From Burkholderiales bacterium (GTDB lineage: Bacteria > Pseudomonadota > Gammaproteobacteria > Burkholderiales > JAEUOS01), in contig JAEUOS010000113.1 of assembly GCA_016790695.1 (NCBI GenBank), forward strand, positions 1 through 54,474: 54,474 bases of DNA, written 5' to 3'. Positions within the stretch are counted from its first letter, which is position 1. The number at the start of each line of letters is the position of its first letter. Shown in pieces: positions 1 through 9,229 of this stretch. Position numbers and translations under genes: made by a program. The notes under the pieces are model-generated. The model saw nothing but the letters and a program-made list of their open reading frames with translations, did not search any database and was not told where the DNA came from.

Positions 1-824
1 CGCCGATCCTGATGATCATGGGCCTGGGCCAGCAGCTCACCGCCTGGCCTCCGGCGCTGCTCGACGCGCTGGCCGGCAGCGGCCTCGCACCGGTGGTGTT
101 CGACAACCGCGACATCGGACTGTCGACCAAGTTCGACCAGCACGGCATTCCCAACCTGCTCGCCATGGGCCTGCTGCACGCGCTGCACCTGCCGGTCAGC
201 GCGCCCTACCGCGTCGCCGACATGGCCGCGGACACCGCGGGACTCCTGAGCGCGCTCGGCATCGCGCGCGCGCATGTGCTCGGCGTGTCGATGGGCGGCA
301 TGATCGCGCAGGCGCTCGCGATGGGGTCACCCGAGCGCGTCGCCAGCCTGACGCTGGTCATGACCTCCAGCGGCGACCGGCGCCTGCCCGGCCCGCGCCC
401 GCATGCGCGTCGGGCGCTGCTGGCCCGGCCGCGGTCGCGCGACCTTCCCGCGCTGGTCGAGCATGGCGTCAGCGTCTGGCGCGCCATCGGCAGCCCGGCG
501 TATCCGCCGGACGACGCCCAGCTGCGCGCCAAGGTCGAGCGCGCGATCCGGCGCTCCTACCACCCGCAGGGCATGGCGCGCCAGCTGGCGGCGATCACCG
601 CCTCGGGTGACCGCTCGCCGGGCCTGGGTGCGATCCGCGCGCCGACCCTGGTGATCCACGGCCGCGAGGATCCGCTGGTGCGGCACGAGCATGGGCAGGA
701 CCTGGCGCGCAAGATTCCGGGCGCGCAACTCGAACTCGTCGACGGCATGGGACATGACCTGCCGGCCGAGCTGATGCCGCGTCTGGCCGCGCGCATCGCC
801 GCGCACTGCGGCGCGGCCGGCTGA
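1..824 (+). CDS. Alpha/beta hydrolase, 5' end outside window
   Basis: Serine hydrolase of the alpha/beta fold; the substrate cannot be told. The nucleophile elbow GVSMGGMIAQ, the acid motif HGREDPLV and the late histidine in GMGHDLP make up a complete Ser-Asp-His triad. The frame is open to the left edge: the codons before the first in-window ATG (position 12) read P-I-L, and PILMIMGLG is the usual first strand and oxyanion-hole region of this family, so the true start lies outside the window. The segment DNRDIGLST after the second strand is also typical. The visible part is about 270 residues, so only some 20-30 residues are probably missing. The next gene is convergent (Bug protein, minus strand). 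Confidence 0.85.
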   Translation, partial: PILMIMGLGQQLTAWPPALLDALAGSGLAPVVFDNRDIGLSTKFDQHGIPNLLAMGLLHALHLPVSAPYRVADMAADTAGLLSALGIARAHVLGVSMGGMIAQALAMGSPERVASLTLVMTSSGDRRLPGPRPHARRALLARPRSRDLPALVEHGVSVWRAIGSPAYPPDDAQLRAKVERAIRRSYHPQGMARQLAAITASGDRSPGLGAIRAPTLVIHGREDPLVRHEHGQDLARKIPGAQLELVDGMGHDLPAELMPRLAARIAAHCGAAG

Positions 825-862
825 GATTCGCGCACGCGGGCTGCGCGGTCCAGCCGCGCCGC

Positions 863-1837
863 CTAGTCGAGCCTGATGTTCTGCTTCTTGACGATGTCCT
901 TGCGCAGCGTGATCTCGCGCGCGATCTTCTGCACGAACTGCTCGGGCGTGCCGCCGTCGACGTAGGAACCGCCGTCGGCGAGGCGCTTCCTCACCTCGCC
1001 GTCGGCCAGCGTCTTCACTGCCGCCGCATGCACCTTCTGCACGACCTCGCGCGGCAGGTTGGCCGGACCGACCAGGCCGTACCAGGCCATGTTGTTGACA
1101 TCCCTCAGGCCGACCTCGGCGAAGGTCGGCACCTCGGGCAGCGACTCGACGCGCTTGTCCGACATCACCGCCAGCGCACGCAGCTTGCCGGCCTTGATGT
1201 GCGGCAGAGACGACGGCAGGTTGTCGAATTGCGCGTCGACCTGGCCGGCGATGGTGTCGTTGAGCGCGGGGCCGGAACCGCGGTAAGGGATGTGGACGAT
1301 GAAGGTCCCGGTCATCACCTTGAAGGCCTCGCCGTCCAGATGCGAGATGCCGCCGCTGCCGGAGGACGCGTACGAGTACTTGCCGGGGCTCTTCTTGAAC
1401 AGCGCGATCGCCTCCTTCATGTCCTTCGCCGGCACCTTGACCGGGTTGACCGTCATCACGTTCGGCACGTTGACCAGGTTGGTGATCGGCGTGAAGTCCT
1501 TGACCGAGTCGTACGGCATCTTGGGATTGGTCGCCGGGTTGGTCGCCATGGTCGAGACGGTGGCCATGCCGAGCGTATAGCCGTCGGCGGCCGACTTGGC
1601 GAGCGCGTCTGCCCCCACCGTGCCGCCGCCGCCGGCGCGGTTCTCGATGATCACCGCCTGGCCGAGTTCGCGCCCGAGCCTGTCGCCGACCACGCGCGCG
1701 ACGATGTCGGTGGTCCCGCCCGGCGCGAACGGGATGATCAGGCGGATCGGCTTGGTGGGGTAGGACTGGCCGAACGCGCCACCGGGAACGGCGGCGAAAA
1801 CGATCAGCGCGGCGGGAACGGCATGGCGCAACGACAT
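863..1837 (-). CDS. Bug/TctC-family periplasmic solute-binding protein
   Basis: A 324-residue tripartite-tricarboxylate-transporter receptor (Bug family), predicted to be exported and to bind a small carboxylate in the periplasm. A Sec signal peptide spans about residues 1-23 and ends at AFGQ. The mature protein opens with the family strand PIRLIIPFAPGGTTD, followed by VIIENRAGGGGTVGAD and AADGYTL, which form the ligand-binding cleft. AGGAG lies 8 bases before the ATG at 1837. No TctA/TctB membrane genes are nearby, so it is an orphan receptor, as is common in Burkholderiales. The ligand is unknown. Confidence 0.93.
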   Translation of the reverse strand: MSLRHAVPAALIVFAAVPGGAFGQSYPTKPIRLIIPFAPGGTTDIVARVVGDRLGRELGQAVIIENRAGGGGTVGADALAKSAADGYTLGMATVSTMATNPATNPKMPYDSVKDFTPITNLVNVPNVMTVNPVKVPAKDMKEAIALFKKSPGKYSYASSGSGGISHLDGEAFKVMTGTFIVHIPYRGSGPALNDTIAGQVDAQFDNLPSSLPHIKAGKLRALAVMSDKRVESLPEVPTFAEVGLRDVNNMAWYGLVGPANLPREVVQKVHAAAVKTLADGEVRKRLADGGSYVDGGTPEQFVQKIAREITLRKDIVKKQNIRLD

Positions 1838-1976
1838 CCGAAGGCTCCTGGAATGACTGACGGGACACCGGCGCCGCAGGGCGGCCGGCAGCCTGCCAGT
1901 TTACCGGGCAGGCGCGCCGGTCACCGGCAGGGATAACCCGCCCGGCGCGCGCGGACGCGCTGCGCGCCCGCAGGCC

Positions 1977-2201
1977 CTAGCGCTTCTTCTCCAGGGACTT
2001 GCCGATCTCGCTGCCGATCACGGCGCCCGCGCCGGCGCCAACCACCGTGCCGGTGGTCGTGCCGGTCAGCACTGCCCCGGCGGCACCGCCGACGACCGCG
2101 CCGGTCGCCGTGCCGATCTGTTGCTTCGAGGGGACATGGCTGCAGCCGGCAAGCGCCGCCAGCGCAATCACGGGAATAACACGCAACCTGTTGATTTTCA
2201 T
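1977..2201 (-). CDS. Small glycine-zipper lipoprotein
   Basis: A 74-residue precursor with a lipoprotein signal: a hydrophobic stretch ends in the lipobox LAGC, so the mature protein would begin with a lipidated cysteine at residue 20. The rest is an alternating Gly/Ala/Val/Thr segment (AVVGGAAGAVLTG, VVGAGAGAVIGS) typical of glycine-zipper membrane-associating proteins such as OsmB and Rcs-linked lipoproteins, ending in a basic tail (EKKR). AGGAG stands just before the ATG at 2201. It probably sits in the outer membrane; the specific function is unknown. A stress-related role like that of OsmB would be a guess from family resemblance. Confidence 0.85.
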   Translation of the reverse strand: MKINRLRVIPVIALAALAGCSHVPSKQQIGTATGAVVGGAAGAVLTGTTTGTVVGAGAGAVIGSEIGKSLEKKR

Positions 2202-2229
2202 GGGAACTCCTGCGCACGAAGTATGCCAA

Positions 2230-2242
2230 CGTCATTTTGACG
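2230..2242. repeat. Short inverted repeat upstream of the lipoprotein gene
   Basis: CGTCA-TTT-TGACG is a perfect 5-base inverted repeat 29 bases upstream of the lipoprotein ATG, in the otherwise featureless gap after topB. It could be an operator half-site pair or a weak hairpin. There is no T-run, so it is not a good terminator. Confidence 0.25.
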
Positions 2243-2282
2243 CGCAGGCAATGCGCAAGTTCCCGCCGCGGCGGAGGATTTC

Positions 2283-4943
2283 TCAGGCGGCCTTGCGCGT
2301 GCTCTTTCGTGCGGGCGCCTTGCGCGCCGTGCCCTTGGCTGCCTTGGCCGGCGCCTTGCGCGCCGCCTTCCTGGCGGCCGGCTTGACCGGCGCCACCGGA
2401 TCATTGGCCGCCGTCTTCTTGCGTGCCGCCTTCTTGGCCGGAGCGTATTCCGCCGCACCGGTTGCGGAATCCTCGGCCCGGGTTGCCGCCGCCTTGGCCG
2501 GCGCCTTGGCAGCGCGCTGCATGAACTCGAAGCCGATGCGGCCGTCGGGCTGCTTGACCAGGAAGGCCTTGAAGGCGCGGCGGGTGCGATTGGAGACAAA
2601 ACCGGTCAGCAGGTCCGTGCGCCCGTCGGCCAGGAGCTTGGCCATCTGCTCGCGCGAGACTTCCTGCTGCAGGATGATCCTGCCCGAGCGGAAATCGCAG
2701 GTGCGCGCGCTGCCCGCGGCCTTCTCGCAGAGATAGCCGGAACCGTGCTCGTAGACGCCGGCACCGCATTTCGGGCAGGACCCGACCTTCTCCTGGCCGG
2801 AGAAGTCGGGCGCCTCGCCCTCGTCGTCGGGCGCGTTGCCGAAATCGAATTCGGCGCGGAAGTCCGCATTCAGCTTGAGCGAGGCCGCGAACGGCCGCCC
2901 CATCTTGCTGCGGAACCCGGTGAGCGGACCGATCTGCTTCTTGCTGATCAGTTCCGCCACCTCCTCGGGCGCCCACTCCCGACCCGAGATCACCTTCCAC
3001 ATGTTGAAGTCGCAGGACAGGCACTGGAACTTGCGGTAGTTCTCCTGGACCAGCCCGCCGCACTTCGGACACGGCGCGTCGACGGTGGCGAACGCGGTGT
3101 CGGGGATGTTGCCGTCACGGATCCGCGCGACCAGTTCGCCGGTGGCCTCGACGATGTGGTTCATGAAGGCCTCGCGGGTGAGCCGGCCCTTCTCCATCTC
3201 CTTGAGCTTGTATTCCCATTCGCCGGTCAGTTCCGGCGACGCCAGTTCGGTGACCCCGAAATGATGCAGGGCGAACATCAGCGAGAACGCCTTGGGCGTG
3301 GGCACGAGCTCGCGGCCGTTGCGATGCACGTAGTCCTCGTGGATCAGGCCCTCGATGATCGCCGCGCGGGTGGCGGGCGTGCCCAGTCCCTTCTGGTCCA
3401 TCGCCGCGCGCAGTTCCTCGTCCTCGACCAGCCTGCCCGCGCCCTCCATCGCCGACAGCAGCGTCGCTTCCGAGAATCGCGCCGGCGGCTTGGTCTGGCT
3501 GCCGCGCGCCTCGACCGCCGCGGTCGCGACCTTCTCGCCGGGCGCCACCACCACCAGGTTCTCGTCCTCGCCGGCGATCTCGCGCCCGTACACGGCAAGC
3601 CAGCCCGGCGCGACCAGCACCTTGCCCTCGGTCTTGAACTGGTGGCCCGCCACCTCGGTGATGCGGGTGGTCTGCAGGAACTCCGCCGCCGGATGGAACA
3701 CCGCGAGGAAGCGCTTGACCACCAGGTCGTAGACCTTCTGCTCGATCTCGCTCAGGGCCTTCGGCGCCTGCAGCGTCGGAATGATCGCGAAGTGATCCGA
3801 AATCTTGGTGTTGTCGAAGATGCGCTTGTTGGGCCGGACCCACTGGTTCTTCAGCACGTTGCGCGCGTGCACCACGTAGGCGTTGGATTCGCCCAGCATC
3901 TCCATGGTCTTCCTGACCGTGCCGATGTAGTCCTCGGGCAGGGCGCGCGAGTCGGTCCGCGGGTAGGTCAGCACCTTGTGCCGCTCGTAGAGCGCCTGGG
4001 CGACCGCGAGGGTGTTGCGCGCCGACAGGCCGAAGCGCCCGTTCACCTCGCGCTGCAGGCTGGTCAGATCGAACAGCAGCGGCGCGGACTGCGTGGTCGG
4101 CTTGGATTCCTCGGTGACGCTGCCGGGCCGGCCGGCGCAGGCCGCGACGATCGCCTCGGCATCCGCCTTGGCCCAGAGGCGCTCGGCACGCGCGTGCTCG
4201 TCGTCGTCGGGCTTGCGGAACCGCGGATCGAACCAGCGGCCCGCGTATTCGCCGGCCGCCGCCCGGAAGGTGGCATGCACTTCCCAGTAGTCGCGCGGCC
4301 GGAACGCGCGGATGCGCTCCTCGCGCTCGACCAGGATCGCGAGCGTCGGGGTCTGCACCCGACCGACGGTGGTCAGATAGAAACCGCCCTCCTTCGAATT
4401 GAAGGCGGTCATCGCGCGCGTGCCGTTGATGCCGATCAGCCAGTCGGCCTCGCTGCGGCTCCGCGCGGCGTCGGCCAGCGGCAGCATGTCGGCATCGCTG
4501 CGCAGGCTCTCGAAGCCCTCGCGGATCGCCGCCGGCGTCATCGATTGCAGCCACAGCCGCCGGATCGGCTGCCGCGCCTTGGCGTGCTGCACCAGCAGGC
4601 GGAAGATCAGCTCGCCCTCGCGGCCGGCGTCGCAGGCGTTGATGATCGCGGTCACGTCCTTGCGCTTGATCAGGCGCAGCAGCGACTTGAGCCGGTCCTC
4701 GCTCTTGGCGATCGGCCGCAGGTCGAAACGCGGCGGAAGCACCGGCAGGTGGGTGAAGCTCCACTTGCCGCGCTTGACCTCGTATTCCTCCGGGCAGGCG
4801 ATCTCGAGCAGGTGGCCCACCGCGGACGACAGCACGTAACGGTCCGACTCGTAATGGTCGGCCGCCTTGGTGAATCCGCCCAACGCCTTGGAAATGTCGA
4901 GGGCGACCGAGGGCTTCTCGGCGATGATCAGGGTCTTTGACAT
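2283..4943 (-). CDS. topB: DNA topoisomerase III (type IA)
   Basis: Type IA topoisomerase of 886 residues that relaxes and decatenates DNA through a 5'-phosphotyrosine link. The N-terminal Toprim domain begins TLIIAEKPSVA and carries the metal-binding DAGREGE motif. The active-site tyrosine is Y327 in LTYPRTDSR, matching the E. coli enzyme (Y328). Two C-terminal zinc-ribbon-like repeats follow (CPKCGG...CLSC and CPKCGA...CDF), so it is longer than E. coli TopB (about 650 residues). The last 80 or so residues are a Lys/Ala/Arg-rich tail resembling bacterial histone H1-like C-termini, probably for non-specific DNA binding. The ATG at 4943 fits the family N-terminus exactly, although no strong ribosome site precedes it. 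Confidence 0.96.
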   Translation of the reverse strand: MSKTLIIAEKPSVALDISKALGGFTKAADHYESDRYVLSSAVGHLLEIACPEEYEVKRGKWSFTHLPVLPPRFDLRPIAKSEDRLKSLLRLIKRKDVTAIINACDAGREGELIFRLLVQHAKARQPIRRLWLQSMTPAAIREGFESLRSDADMLPLADAARSRSEADWLIGINGTRAMTAFNSKEGGFYLTTVGRVQTPTLAILVEREERIRAFRPRDYWEVHATFRAAAGEYAGRWFDPRFRKPDDDEHARAERLWAKADAEAIVAACAGRPGSVTEESKPTTQSAPLLFDLTSLQREVNGRFGLSARNTLAVAQALYERHKVLTYPRTDSRALPEDYIGTVRKTMEMLGESNAYVVHARNVLKNQWVRPNKRIFDNTKISDHFAIIPTLQAPKALSEIEQKVYDLVVKRFLAVFHPAAEFLQTTRITEVAGHQFKTEGKVLVAPGWLAVYGREIAGEDENLVVVAPGEKVATAAVEARGSQTKPPARFSEATLLSAMEGAGRLVEDEELRAAMDQKGLGTPATRAAIIEGLIHEDYVHRNGRELVPTPKAFSLMFALHHFGVTELASPELTGEWEYKLKEMEKGRLTREAFMNHIVEATGELVARIRDGNIPDTAFATVDAPCPKCGGLVQENYRKFQCLSCDFNMWKVISGREWAPEEVAELISKKQIGPLTGFRSKMGRPFAASLKLNADFRAEFDFGNAPDDEGEAPDFSGQEKVGSCPKCGAGVYEHGSGYLCEKAAGSARTCDFRSGRIILQQEVSREQMAKLLADGRTDLLTGFVSNRTRRAFKAFLVKQPDGRIGFEFMQRAAKAPAKAAATRAEDSATGAAEYAPAKKAARKKTAANDPVAPVKPAARKAARKAPAKAAKGTARKAPARKSTRKAA

Positions 4944-5169
4944 GCGAAGGATTGGCGCCAGGGAATCCCGCCGGTGCGACCGGCGGTCCCCGCAAGGGGC
5001 GGAAGTCTAAGCCCGCCCGTCGGCTTCACGCAAGCCGAAATTCGCCGCGCGGCGTGTGACGGCGCCGGCGACATCGGCATAACCATATGATTTCATTGAT
5101 GTATAAGCCACGCCTTGCGGATTCCTGCGCGCCGGCCGCGCATGCTGCATCTGCACATGGCCTGCGCGA

Positions 5170-6282
5170 TCAGCTCCCCAGCCGCTGGTAGCGGCCGCCG
5201 GGCAGCGGCGCGATGCGCCCGGCGAGCTCGAGTTCGAGCAGCAACGCCGCCAGCCTGTCGGTCGCCAGCCCCGCGCGCCCGGCCAGGACGTCGAAGGCCA
5301 CCGCCTCGAACCCCATGGCCTGCAGCACGGCCTGCGCCGGTTCGCTGGGCGCCGGTGCGGGCGCCGCGGTTGCCGCCGCACCCGCGGCGGGCGCCGCCGC
5401 GCCGAACTCCTCGAGGATGTCGGCGGCCGATTCGACCAGCTTGGCGCCCTGCTTGATCAGCGCATGGCAGCCCTTGGAAACCGGGGAATGGATCGATCCC
5501 GGCACGGCGAACACCTCGCGCCCTTGTTCGGCGGCCTGGCGCGCGGTGATCAGTGACCCGCTGCGCAGCGCCGCCTCGACCACCAGCACCCCGCGCGCGA
5601 GTCCGCTGATGATGCGATTGCGCCGCGGGAAATTCGGTGCCAGCGCCGGGGTGCCGAGCGGGAACTCGCTCAGGATCAGCCCGTCGGCGGCGATCGCATG
5701 GGCGAGCTCGCGATTGCGCGAGGGGTAGACGATGTCGGCACCGGTGCCGATGACGGCAATGGTCGATGCGCCGCCGGCCAGCCCGCCCCGATGCGCGGCC
5801 GCGTCGATGCCCAGCGCCTGCCCGCTGACGATCGTGAGCCCGGCCGCGCTCAGGGCGCGCGCGAACGCTTCCGCGTTGGCCAGCCCCTGCGCGGAGGCGT
5901 TGCGGCTGCCGACGATGGCGATGGCCGGCGCCCCCAGGAGCTCGAGGCGGCCCTTGGCGTACAGCAGCGGCGGCGGGTCGGCAACCGCGAACAGCGACGC
6001 CGGGTAGGCCGCATCGGCCAGCGTGACGATGGCATTGCCGTCCTGCGCCGCCCAGTCGAGGGCGCGGGCGATGGCCGGGTCGCCGTCGGCCTGCGCTGCC
6101 GCGCGCAGGATGGCGACGGCGCGATCCTCGCCGACGATCGCCGCCAGCCGGGCCCGCGGCGCCGCCAGCACCGCCTCGGGCAGGCCGATCTCGGCCAGCA
6201 GGCGGCGCAGCGAAGCGGCGCCGATGCCGGGGACGCCCTGCAGGATGAGCCAGGCGGCAAGACCGGGGTCGGGAATGGCCAT
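5170..6282 (-). CDS. dprA: DNA-processing protein DprA
   Basis: DprA/Smf loads RecA onto incoming single-stranded DNA during natural transformation. The 370-residue protein has an N-terminal helix-hairpin-helix-like region (GVPGIGAASLRRLL), the Rossmann-like DprA core with AIVGSRNAS, SGQALGIDAAAHRG, NRIISGLARGVLVVEA and VFAVPGSI, and a C-terminal winged-helix domain (residues about 315-370). The ATG at 6282 is preferred over a TTG at 6300 because the family starts near this point and the upstream terminator hairpin sits close by. It follows the LysM gene, and the usual Smg/DUF494 gene between dprA and a topoisomerase gene is absent here. Confidence 0.96.
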   Translation of the reverse strand: MAIPDPGLAAWLILQGVPGIGAASLRRLLAEIGLPEAVLAAPRARLAAIVGEDRAVAILRAAAQADGDPAIARALDWAAQDGNAIVTLADAAYPASLFAVADPPPLLYAKGRLELLGAPAIAIVGSRNASAQGLANAEAFARALSAAGLTIVSGQALGIDAAAHRGGLAGGASTIAVIGTGADIVYPSRNRELAHAIAADGLILSEFPLGTPALAPNFPRRNRIISGLARGVLVVEAALRSGSLITARQAAEQGREVFAVPGSIHSPVSKGCHALIKQGAKLVESAADILEEFGAAAPAAGAAATAAPAPAPSEPAQAVLQAMGFEAVAFDVLAGRAGLATDRLAALLLELELAGRIAPLPGGRYQRLGS

Positions 6283-6302
6283 CGGGCGAAGGACAACCAA
6301 CG

Positions 6303-6331
6303 AAAGAAAAGGGCGCGCAGCGCGCGCCCTT
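6303..6331 (-). terminator. Rho-independent terminator after the LysM gene
   Basis: A perfect 10-base inverted repeat, AAGGGCGCGC / GCGCGCCCTT with a 3-base loop (6309-6331), is followed on the minus strand by TTTTCTTTC. It lies 34 bases past the LysM-gene stop and just upstream of dprA. It should therefore end leftward transcription from the LysM gene and set dprA apart, or attenuate it. Confidence 0.8.
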
Positions 6332-6364
6332 CGATGCCAGGCGCCGCCGCGGCGCGCCGGTGCG

Positions 6365-7405
6365 TTACGGCTTCTGCGCCACGTCGCCGACCTTCACCGG
6401 ACGCTCGGCGCTCATCACCAGGCCGTAGGAAACCCGGTCGAAGACGCGAAAGACGAACACCAGGCCGTTGCGCTCGTCGGGCAGGCGCACCGTCGGCGCA
6501 TTGCGATCGTAGATGCTGGTGCGGTCGAGCACCTCGGCGCCGTAGCTGTACAGGGCCAGCACGTGGCCCTCCTCGACGCCGTCGCGCTTGCCCTTGGACA
6601 GCGCGATGATGCGGTTGCTGCCGGTTTCGCGCACCCCGCCGACCATCGAGAGCACGCGCGCGTCCACCGCGTTCTTGGGCGCGCGCGGGGCGTACTCGAT
6701 CACGTCGGGACGCGGCGTCGGCGTCAGGCGGTCACCCGTGCCGATCTCCTGCTTGGAATCGATGATGCGCAGCGTCGTCGGCACGGTCTTGCGCTCCAGG
6801 CGCGCGGTGCCCAGGAACAGCGCCTCGTATCCGAGCGTCTCCTTGGTGACCGGATCGACCAGCGCGCTGCCCGGACGATAGACGCTCCAGGTCGCCACCT
6901 TGTCGTCGACATTGCCGGTCGCATAGGCGAGGTCGCCGCGGCCGAGGTAGACCCGCCCTTCCTGCGTGGCGATGATCTTCGGCGCGTTGGCGAGCCCGCC
7001 TTCCTCGACCACCAGCGGCTGGGTGAGGAACGGCTCGATGATGTTGGCCGGAATCGACGGAATCGCCGCGCTGGTCTGCTCGATCCGGGTGCGCGGCACC
7101 ACCTTGACGGTGGCGAGCTTGAGCTTGGGCATCGCGCCGGAGCGGTCGAGGACGATGACGTCCCCGGGATAGATCCGATGCGGGTTCTTGATGCGGTCGC
7201 GGTTCGGCTCCCACACATCCGGCCAGCGGTACGGATCCTTGAGGAACTTCGCGGCGATGCCCCACAACGTGTCGCCGGGCACGACGACATGGCGATCGGG
7301 CGCGTTGTCGGCCAACCGGGGTGCCTGCGCCTGCGCCAGCGCGGCGGCAGGCACGGCAATGCCCAGCGCGACGGTCAGAACGAACGAAAGAAACGGGCTG
7401 CGCAT
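6365..7405 (-). CDS. Exported LysM-domain protein
   Basis: A 346-residue secreted protein whose LysM module should bind peptidoglycan. The Sec signal peptide is residues 1-24 (MRSPFLSFVLTVALGIAVPA, cleavage after ALAQ). The LysM motif follows at about residues 40-90: VVVPGDTLWGIAAKF, then IYPGDVIVLD. The remaining 250 residues have no domain I recognise. The ATG at 7405 was chosen over an upstream in-frame start at 7507 because AGGAGAGG precedes it and the signal peptide begins there. A LysM protein directly beside dprA and divergent from def is a conserved Burkholderiales arrangement. It may be a cell-wall or envelope factor of unknown role. Confidence 0.9.
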   Translation of the reverse strand: MRSPFLSFVLTVALGIAVPAAALAQAQAPRLADNAPDRHVVVPGDTLWGIAAKFLKDPYRWPDVWEPNRDRIKNPHRIYPGDVIVLDRSGAMPKLKLATVKVVPRTRIEQTSAAIPSIPANIIEPFLTQPLVVEEGGLANAPKIIATQEGRVYLGRGDLAYATGNVDDKVATWSVYRPGSALVDPVTKETLGYEALFLGTARLERKTVPTTLRIIDSKQEIGTGDRLTPTPRPDVIEYAPRAPKNAVDARVLSMVGGVRETGSNRIIALSKGKRDGVEEGHVLALYSYGAEVLDRTSIYDRNAPTVRLPDERNGLVFVFRVFDRVSYGLVMSAERPVKVGDVAQKP

Positions 7406-7499
7406 GGATCCTCTCCTAAATGCGTTGCGTTGAAACCGCGCCCGGCCGGCCCCATGTCGACATCGCGGCGGCCCCCCTGAAGGACCGCGCAGCAGTGCC

Positions 7500-7615
7500 A
7501 GACGCAATGGCCGCGAGTTTGCTGTATAACTTTAGCATGCGGCTGGCAATTTTTATAAAGTCGGATTAAATTCTGAATCTAATTAGCTTGATTAGCAACA
7601 GTTTTTCGGTTTTCG
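7500..7615. promoter_or_regulatory. AT-rich divergent promoter region, LysM gene / def
   Basis: The 266-base gap between the divergent LysM gene and def holds the most AT-rich stretch of the window (about 7519-7610). On the minus strand TTGCCA is followed about 15 bases on by TATACA, a plausible promoter for the LysM gene. On the plus strand TATAAA (7554-7559) and TTGATT (7590-7595) are possible def promoter elements, but their spacing is not convincing. ATTAGC occurs twice in close succession near 7581-7595. The composition is convincing as a regulatory island; the exact boxes are tentative. Confidence 0.45.
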
Positions 7616-7671
7616 CGGGGGACGGTTTGTGGCTGGCGCGCAACGTCCGAACCTAGCGTTTTGCATATTTC

Positions 7672-8178
7672 ATGGCCCTGCTTTCGATCCTGCACTACCC
7701 CGACCCGCGCCTGCACAAGGTGGCCGCGCGCGTCGAACTGTTCGACGACGCCCTCAGGACCCTGGTCCGCGACATGGCCGAAACCATGTACGCGGCACCG
7801 GGGGTCGGACTGGCGGCCACCCAGGTCGATGTCCACAAGCAGGTGATCGTCATCGACGTCTCGGAAACCCATGACGACCTCAAGGTCCTGATCAATCCGC
7901 GCATCCTGTCGACGGCCGGCACCCAGACCTGCGAGGAAGGCTGCCTGTCGGTGCCGGGCGTCTACGAGGACGTGCGTCGCGCCGAGCGGGTGCTGGTGGA
8001 GGCCGAGAATGCCGACGGCCGCACCTACGCGATCGAGGCCGAGGGATTGCTCGCGGTCTGCATCCAGCACGAGATGGACCACCTCAAGGGCAAGGTGTTC
8101 GTCGAGCACCTGTCGCGCCTGAAGCAGATGCGCATCCGCAGCAAGATCGAGAAGGACGCGCGCCGCAAGGCCGCCTGA
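7672..8178 (+). CDS. def: Peptide deformylase
   Basis: Removes the N-formyl group from nascent proteins; cytoplasmic metalloenzyme, usually Fe2+. All three family motifs are present in the 168 residues: GVGLAATQ (motif 1), EEGCLSVP with the metal-binding cysteine (motif 2) and QHEMDHLKG with two metal histidines and the catalytic glutamate (motif 3). The start [14 protein letters not shown] is canonical. It is the first gene of the rightward run def-fmt-htpX-rsmB and is paired, as usual, with fmt 46 bases downstream. Confidence 0.98.
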   Translation: MALLSILHYPDPRLHKVAARVELFDDALRTLVRDMAETMYAAPGVGLAATQVDVHKQVIVIDVSETHDDLKVLINPRILSTAGTQTCEEGCLSVPGVYEDVRRAERVLVEAENADGRTYAIEAEGLLAVCIQHEMDHLKGKVFVEHLSRLKQMRIRSKIEKDARRKAA

Positions 8179-8224
8179 GGCCGGCACGCCCGGCGCGCCG
8201 GGTCGACCGCCGCCATCCCCGACC

Positions 8225-9160
8225 ATGCGCATCGTCTTCGCCGGCACGCCCGAGTTCGCCGCCGTCGCGCTCGAGCGGCTGCTCGGCGCGGGCCACGCGG
8301 TCCCGCTGGTCTTCACCCAGCCCGACCGGCCGGCCGGTCGCGGCATGCGCCTCGCGCCCGGTCCGGTCAAGTCGCTGGCACTGGAAGCCGGCATCGCGGT
8401 GGCGCAGCCGACCACGTTCCGCAATGCGCCGGAGGCCGTCGCGCAGCTGCGTGCGGTGCCGCATGACGTGATGGTGGTCGCGGCCTACGGCCTGATTCTT
8501 CCGCAGTCGGTCCTCGACATCCCGCCGCGCGGCTGCCTCAACATCCACGCCTCGCTGCTGCCGCGCTGGCGCGGCGCCGCGCCGGTCCAGCGCGCGATCG
8601 CCGCCGGCGACCGCGAGACCGGCGTGTGCATCATGCGCATGGAGGCGGGGCTCGACACCGGCCCGGTGCTGGCGCGCCGCGCGCGGCCGATCGCCGACAC
8701 CGACACCGGCGGTTCGCTCACCGCCGCCCTCGCCGCGCTCGGCGCCGACCTCATCGTCGAGGTCCTGCGCGACCTCGACGCCCACCCGCCGCAGCCGCAG
8801 GACGACGCGGCGGCCACCTATGCGGCCAAGATCGGTCGCGACGAGGCGCCGCTGGATTTCCGCCAGCGCGCCGAGGCGCTCGCGCGCAAGGTGCGCGCGT
8901 TCGACCCGGTGCCCGGCGCGCAGGCCGCCTGCCGCGGCCAGGCCGTCAAGATCTGGGCGGCGCGCCCGGGACCGGCAACCGAAGCCGCCTGCGGGACGAT
9001 CGTCGCGATCGACCGCGACGGCGTGCACGTCGCCTGCGGCGAAGGCACCGGTCTCCTGCTGACGCAACTGCAGCGCCCGGGCGGCAAGCGCCTGCCCGCG
9101 CACGCGTTCCTGCAGGGGTTTCCCCTGACGCCGGGCGAGGCGTTCGCGATTGAAACCTGA
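8225..9160 (+). CDS. fmt: Methionyl-tRNA formyltransferase
   Basis: Transfers a formyl group from 10-formyl-tetrahydrofolate to initiator Met-tRNA. The 311-residue protein starts MRIVFAGTPEFAAVAL. It carries the formyltransferase core with CLNIHASLLPRWRGAAP (catalytic Asn-His and the signature loop) and the Asp of MEAGLDTGPVL. The C-terminal OB-fold domain runs from about residue 205 to the end. It works in the same pathway as def just upstream. The length agrees with the family (about 310-315 residues). Confidence 0.98.
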   Translation: MRIVFAGTPEFAAVALERLLGAGHAVPLVFTQPDRPAGRGMRLAPGPVKSLALEAGIAVAQPTTFRNAPEAVAQLRAVPHDVMVVAAYGLILPQSVLDIPPRGCLNIHASLLPRWRGAAPVQRAIAAGDRETGVCIMRMEAGLDTGPVLARRARPIADTDTGGSLTAALAALGADLIVEVLRDLDAHPPQPQDDAAATYAAKIGRDEAPLDFRQRAEALARKVRAFDPVPGAQAACRGQAVKIWAARPGPATEAACGTIVAIDRDGVHVACGEGTGLLLTQLQRPGGKRLPAHAFLQGFPLTPGEAFAIET

Positions 9161-9229
9161 GCGCGCCGCACCCATCTTCCGGCCGTCGGGGCGACTCCGC
9201 CCGCGCGACTGTCCGCACAGGAGACCTGC

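Noticed and set aside
2745..4940. Long plus-strand open frame opposite topB
   Set aside because: Arg/Leu/His-rich shadow; the minus strand is an unmistakable topoisomerase III.
4944..5169. An Smg/DUF494 gene expected between dprA and a topoisomerase gene
   Set aside because: The 226 bases hold no frame resembling Smg; only a 29-codon frame without features is present.
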